DNA of 64,000 nt from Ascidia mentula (Eukaryota; Chordata; Ascidiacea; Phlebobranchia; Ascidiidae). Location: the NCBI GenBank assembly GCA_947561715.1, contig OX387202.1, positions 7,763,001-7,827,000 on the forward strand. Reading direction: 5' to 3'. Each line of letters begins with the position of its first letter. Position 1 is the first letter of the stretch. Both the position numbers and the translations under genes were made by a program. The notes beneath the pieces were generated by a model that was given only the letters and a program-made list of their open reading frames with translations, was not told the DNA's origin and ran no database searches. Of this stretch, positions 62,575-64,000 are shown piece after piece.

Positions 62575-64000
62575 ATGAAGCAATGCAAAAGAGAAATGTC
62601 ACACTTTACAACATATTACACTGATTATTCCCTCACAAGACAAAGAGAGACGCTTTCAGTTTATAAATATCAAAGACATCTATTGTACTTGCTGGAGGAA
62701 TACAGGACTGTAATAGTTACTGGCGAAACTGGTTGTGGCAAGTCCACACAAATTCCTCAATACTTGGTATCAGCTGGATGGCCTGAAAAGGGTAAAACAT
62801 ATATTGGAGTCACCCAACCAAATCATGTTGCTGCTATGTCTCTTGCTGGTAGAGTTGCTGACGAGATGAACTCATTGCTAGGTGTGGAAGTAGGCTATGA
62901 AATAAGGTTTGAAAGATGTGTTCATCCACAAGAATGTTTAATTAAGTATATGACAGACGGAATTCTGCTTCAGGAAATTTTGAAAGACCCCTTGCTATCG
63001 AAATTTTGTGTCATAATGTTAGATGAAGTTCATGTTCGGAGTATTAACACAGATCTCTGCCTTGCTTTGCTGAAGAAAATTCAAGTTAAACGCCCAGATC
63101 TGAGAGTAATCGTTTCGTCAGCAACTTTCAATGTTCAAAATGTTGAACAGTTTTTTAACGGATACAAAGAAAGTGCTGATATTGCTGCTGTTTTGTATTT
63201 GCCAAAACAAATCTCACCACCAGAGATTTTTTACAGTGAAAGGCCCGTTGCCAATTATGTGCAACACACTGCAGACATTATTTTAAAAATTCATTCAATT
63301 GAAAAAGATGGAGACATCCTCTCCTTTGTAACGGGTCGAGAAGAAGTTGATGAGGTTGTCACTATTCTCAAAACAAGTATGAGAGGAAAAACACAAAAAG
63401 GAAAGTATCTATTAGTATTACCCTTGTATGCATCATTACCTGCTTCAGACTTGAGGAAAGTTTTTGAAAACACTTCAAAAAATACACGAAAAGTAATTGT
63501 ATCCACAAATATTGCTGAAACGGCATTAACAATTCCAGGCATAATTTATGTAATCGATTGTGGGTTTGTTAAAATAAAAAGATTCAATCCAACCACTGGT
63601 ACGGAGTCCGTGATTACAGTTCCTGCATCAAAGGCATCTTTGGACCAAAGGGCTGGAAGATGCGGAAGAATAAGGTTTGTTTTGATTGCATCGTTATGGA
63701 ATAAAATATAATCAATTAAAATACTAAATTAGTAATAATCTTACATTTTTAAGATGAAGAAAATTGTAATTTTACTTTGTTTTTAACATCTTTAGGGCAA
63801 AATAAAAGAAAACAAAAATATGATATGTTTAATTCTTCAATAGCACTGGTCCAAAAAAATATTAACAGTGTTTTTGTTTGTTCAGGCCAGGTAAAGTATA
63901 TCGGTTGTTTGAAGAAAAACAGTTGTTATTGCTCAATGATTCAGCAAATCCTGAAGTTCAAAGAAGCAATTTAGTGCCAATCATCATTCGCTTGAAGGCT
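62575..64000 (+). CDS. DHX35-like DEAH-family RNA helicase, 5' part, cut by window end
   Basis: Superfamily 2 RNA helicase. Exon one 62,575-63,674 (367 codons without an intron) joins 63,885-64,000 across a GT-AG intron in phase, giving GRCGRIRPGKVYRL. Motifs: I GETGCGKST (about residue 51), Ia TQPNHVAA, II DEVH, III SAT, IV-region TGREE, V STNIAETALTI, VI QRAGRCGR. Overall it looks closest to DHX35 (also NPEVQRSNLVPIIIRLKA), a spliceosome-associated helicase. Two departures from the family are seen: DEVH for DEAH, and PNH for PRR in motif Ia. The start is uncertain because TTAG eight bases upstream of the ATG may be an acceptor for an earlier exon. The C-terminal helicase-associated domains lie beyond the window. 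It may be the DHX35 orthologue or a diverged, partly retroposed paralogue. Confidence 0.85.

Overview
The window is AT-rich animal nuclear DNA. All four protein-coding genes I can support lie on the plus strand. Three match deeply conserved eukaryotic proteins and have GT-AG introns: a cytosolic-type lysyl-tRNA synthetase (KARS), the 26S proteasome ATPase Rpt4/PSMC6, and a DHX35-like DEAH-family RNA helicase cut by the right edge. The fourth is a long type I membrane protein with cadherin-like 'tandem-95' domains. Intron structure plus BEL/Pao-type, Penelope-like and hAT remnants point to a repeat-rich invertebrate metazoan. An ascidian or other marine invertebrate is plausible, but the sequence alone does not prove it.

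Layout. 1-1,085: 190-bp satellite, then a short 77-bp array. 1,866-3,203: broken BEL/Pao-type gag (minus). 4,143-4,330: hAT transposase scrap. 5,064-14,875: a 9.8-kb element with ends CCCAGCAAACAT/ATGTTTGCTGGG that splits an older 191-bp tandem repeat and is largely built of three different satellites (102, 199 and 121 bp). 17,160-19,785: decayed hAT element with TTF-zinc-finger/DUF4371 transposase remnants (minus). 20,287-28,607: KARS, 13 exons. 29,505-29,917: foldback hAT MITE. 30,241-31,972: inverted-repeat element carrying a broken Ulp1-like protease plus PHD-finger fragment. 34,939-45,187: membrane protein, about 18 exons, with two Penelope-like insertions in introns; one is flanked by inverted terminal repeats with hammerhead-ribozyme-like cores. 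47,924-48,409 and 59,256-60,573: two solo LTRs of one family, the second split by a MITE. 50,798-57,701: PSMC6, 9 exons, 389 aa. 62,575-end: DHX35-like helicase.

KARS charges lysine tRNA, PSMC6 unfolds proteasome substrates, and the DHX35-like protein should remodel RNA; nothing suggests co-regulation or an operon. The unusual content is the mobile and satellite DNA. At least four short hAT-type elements have exact 8-bp target duplications or intact terminal repeats, and several insertions can be compared with an empty paralogous site inside this window.
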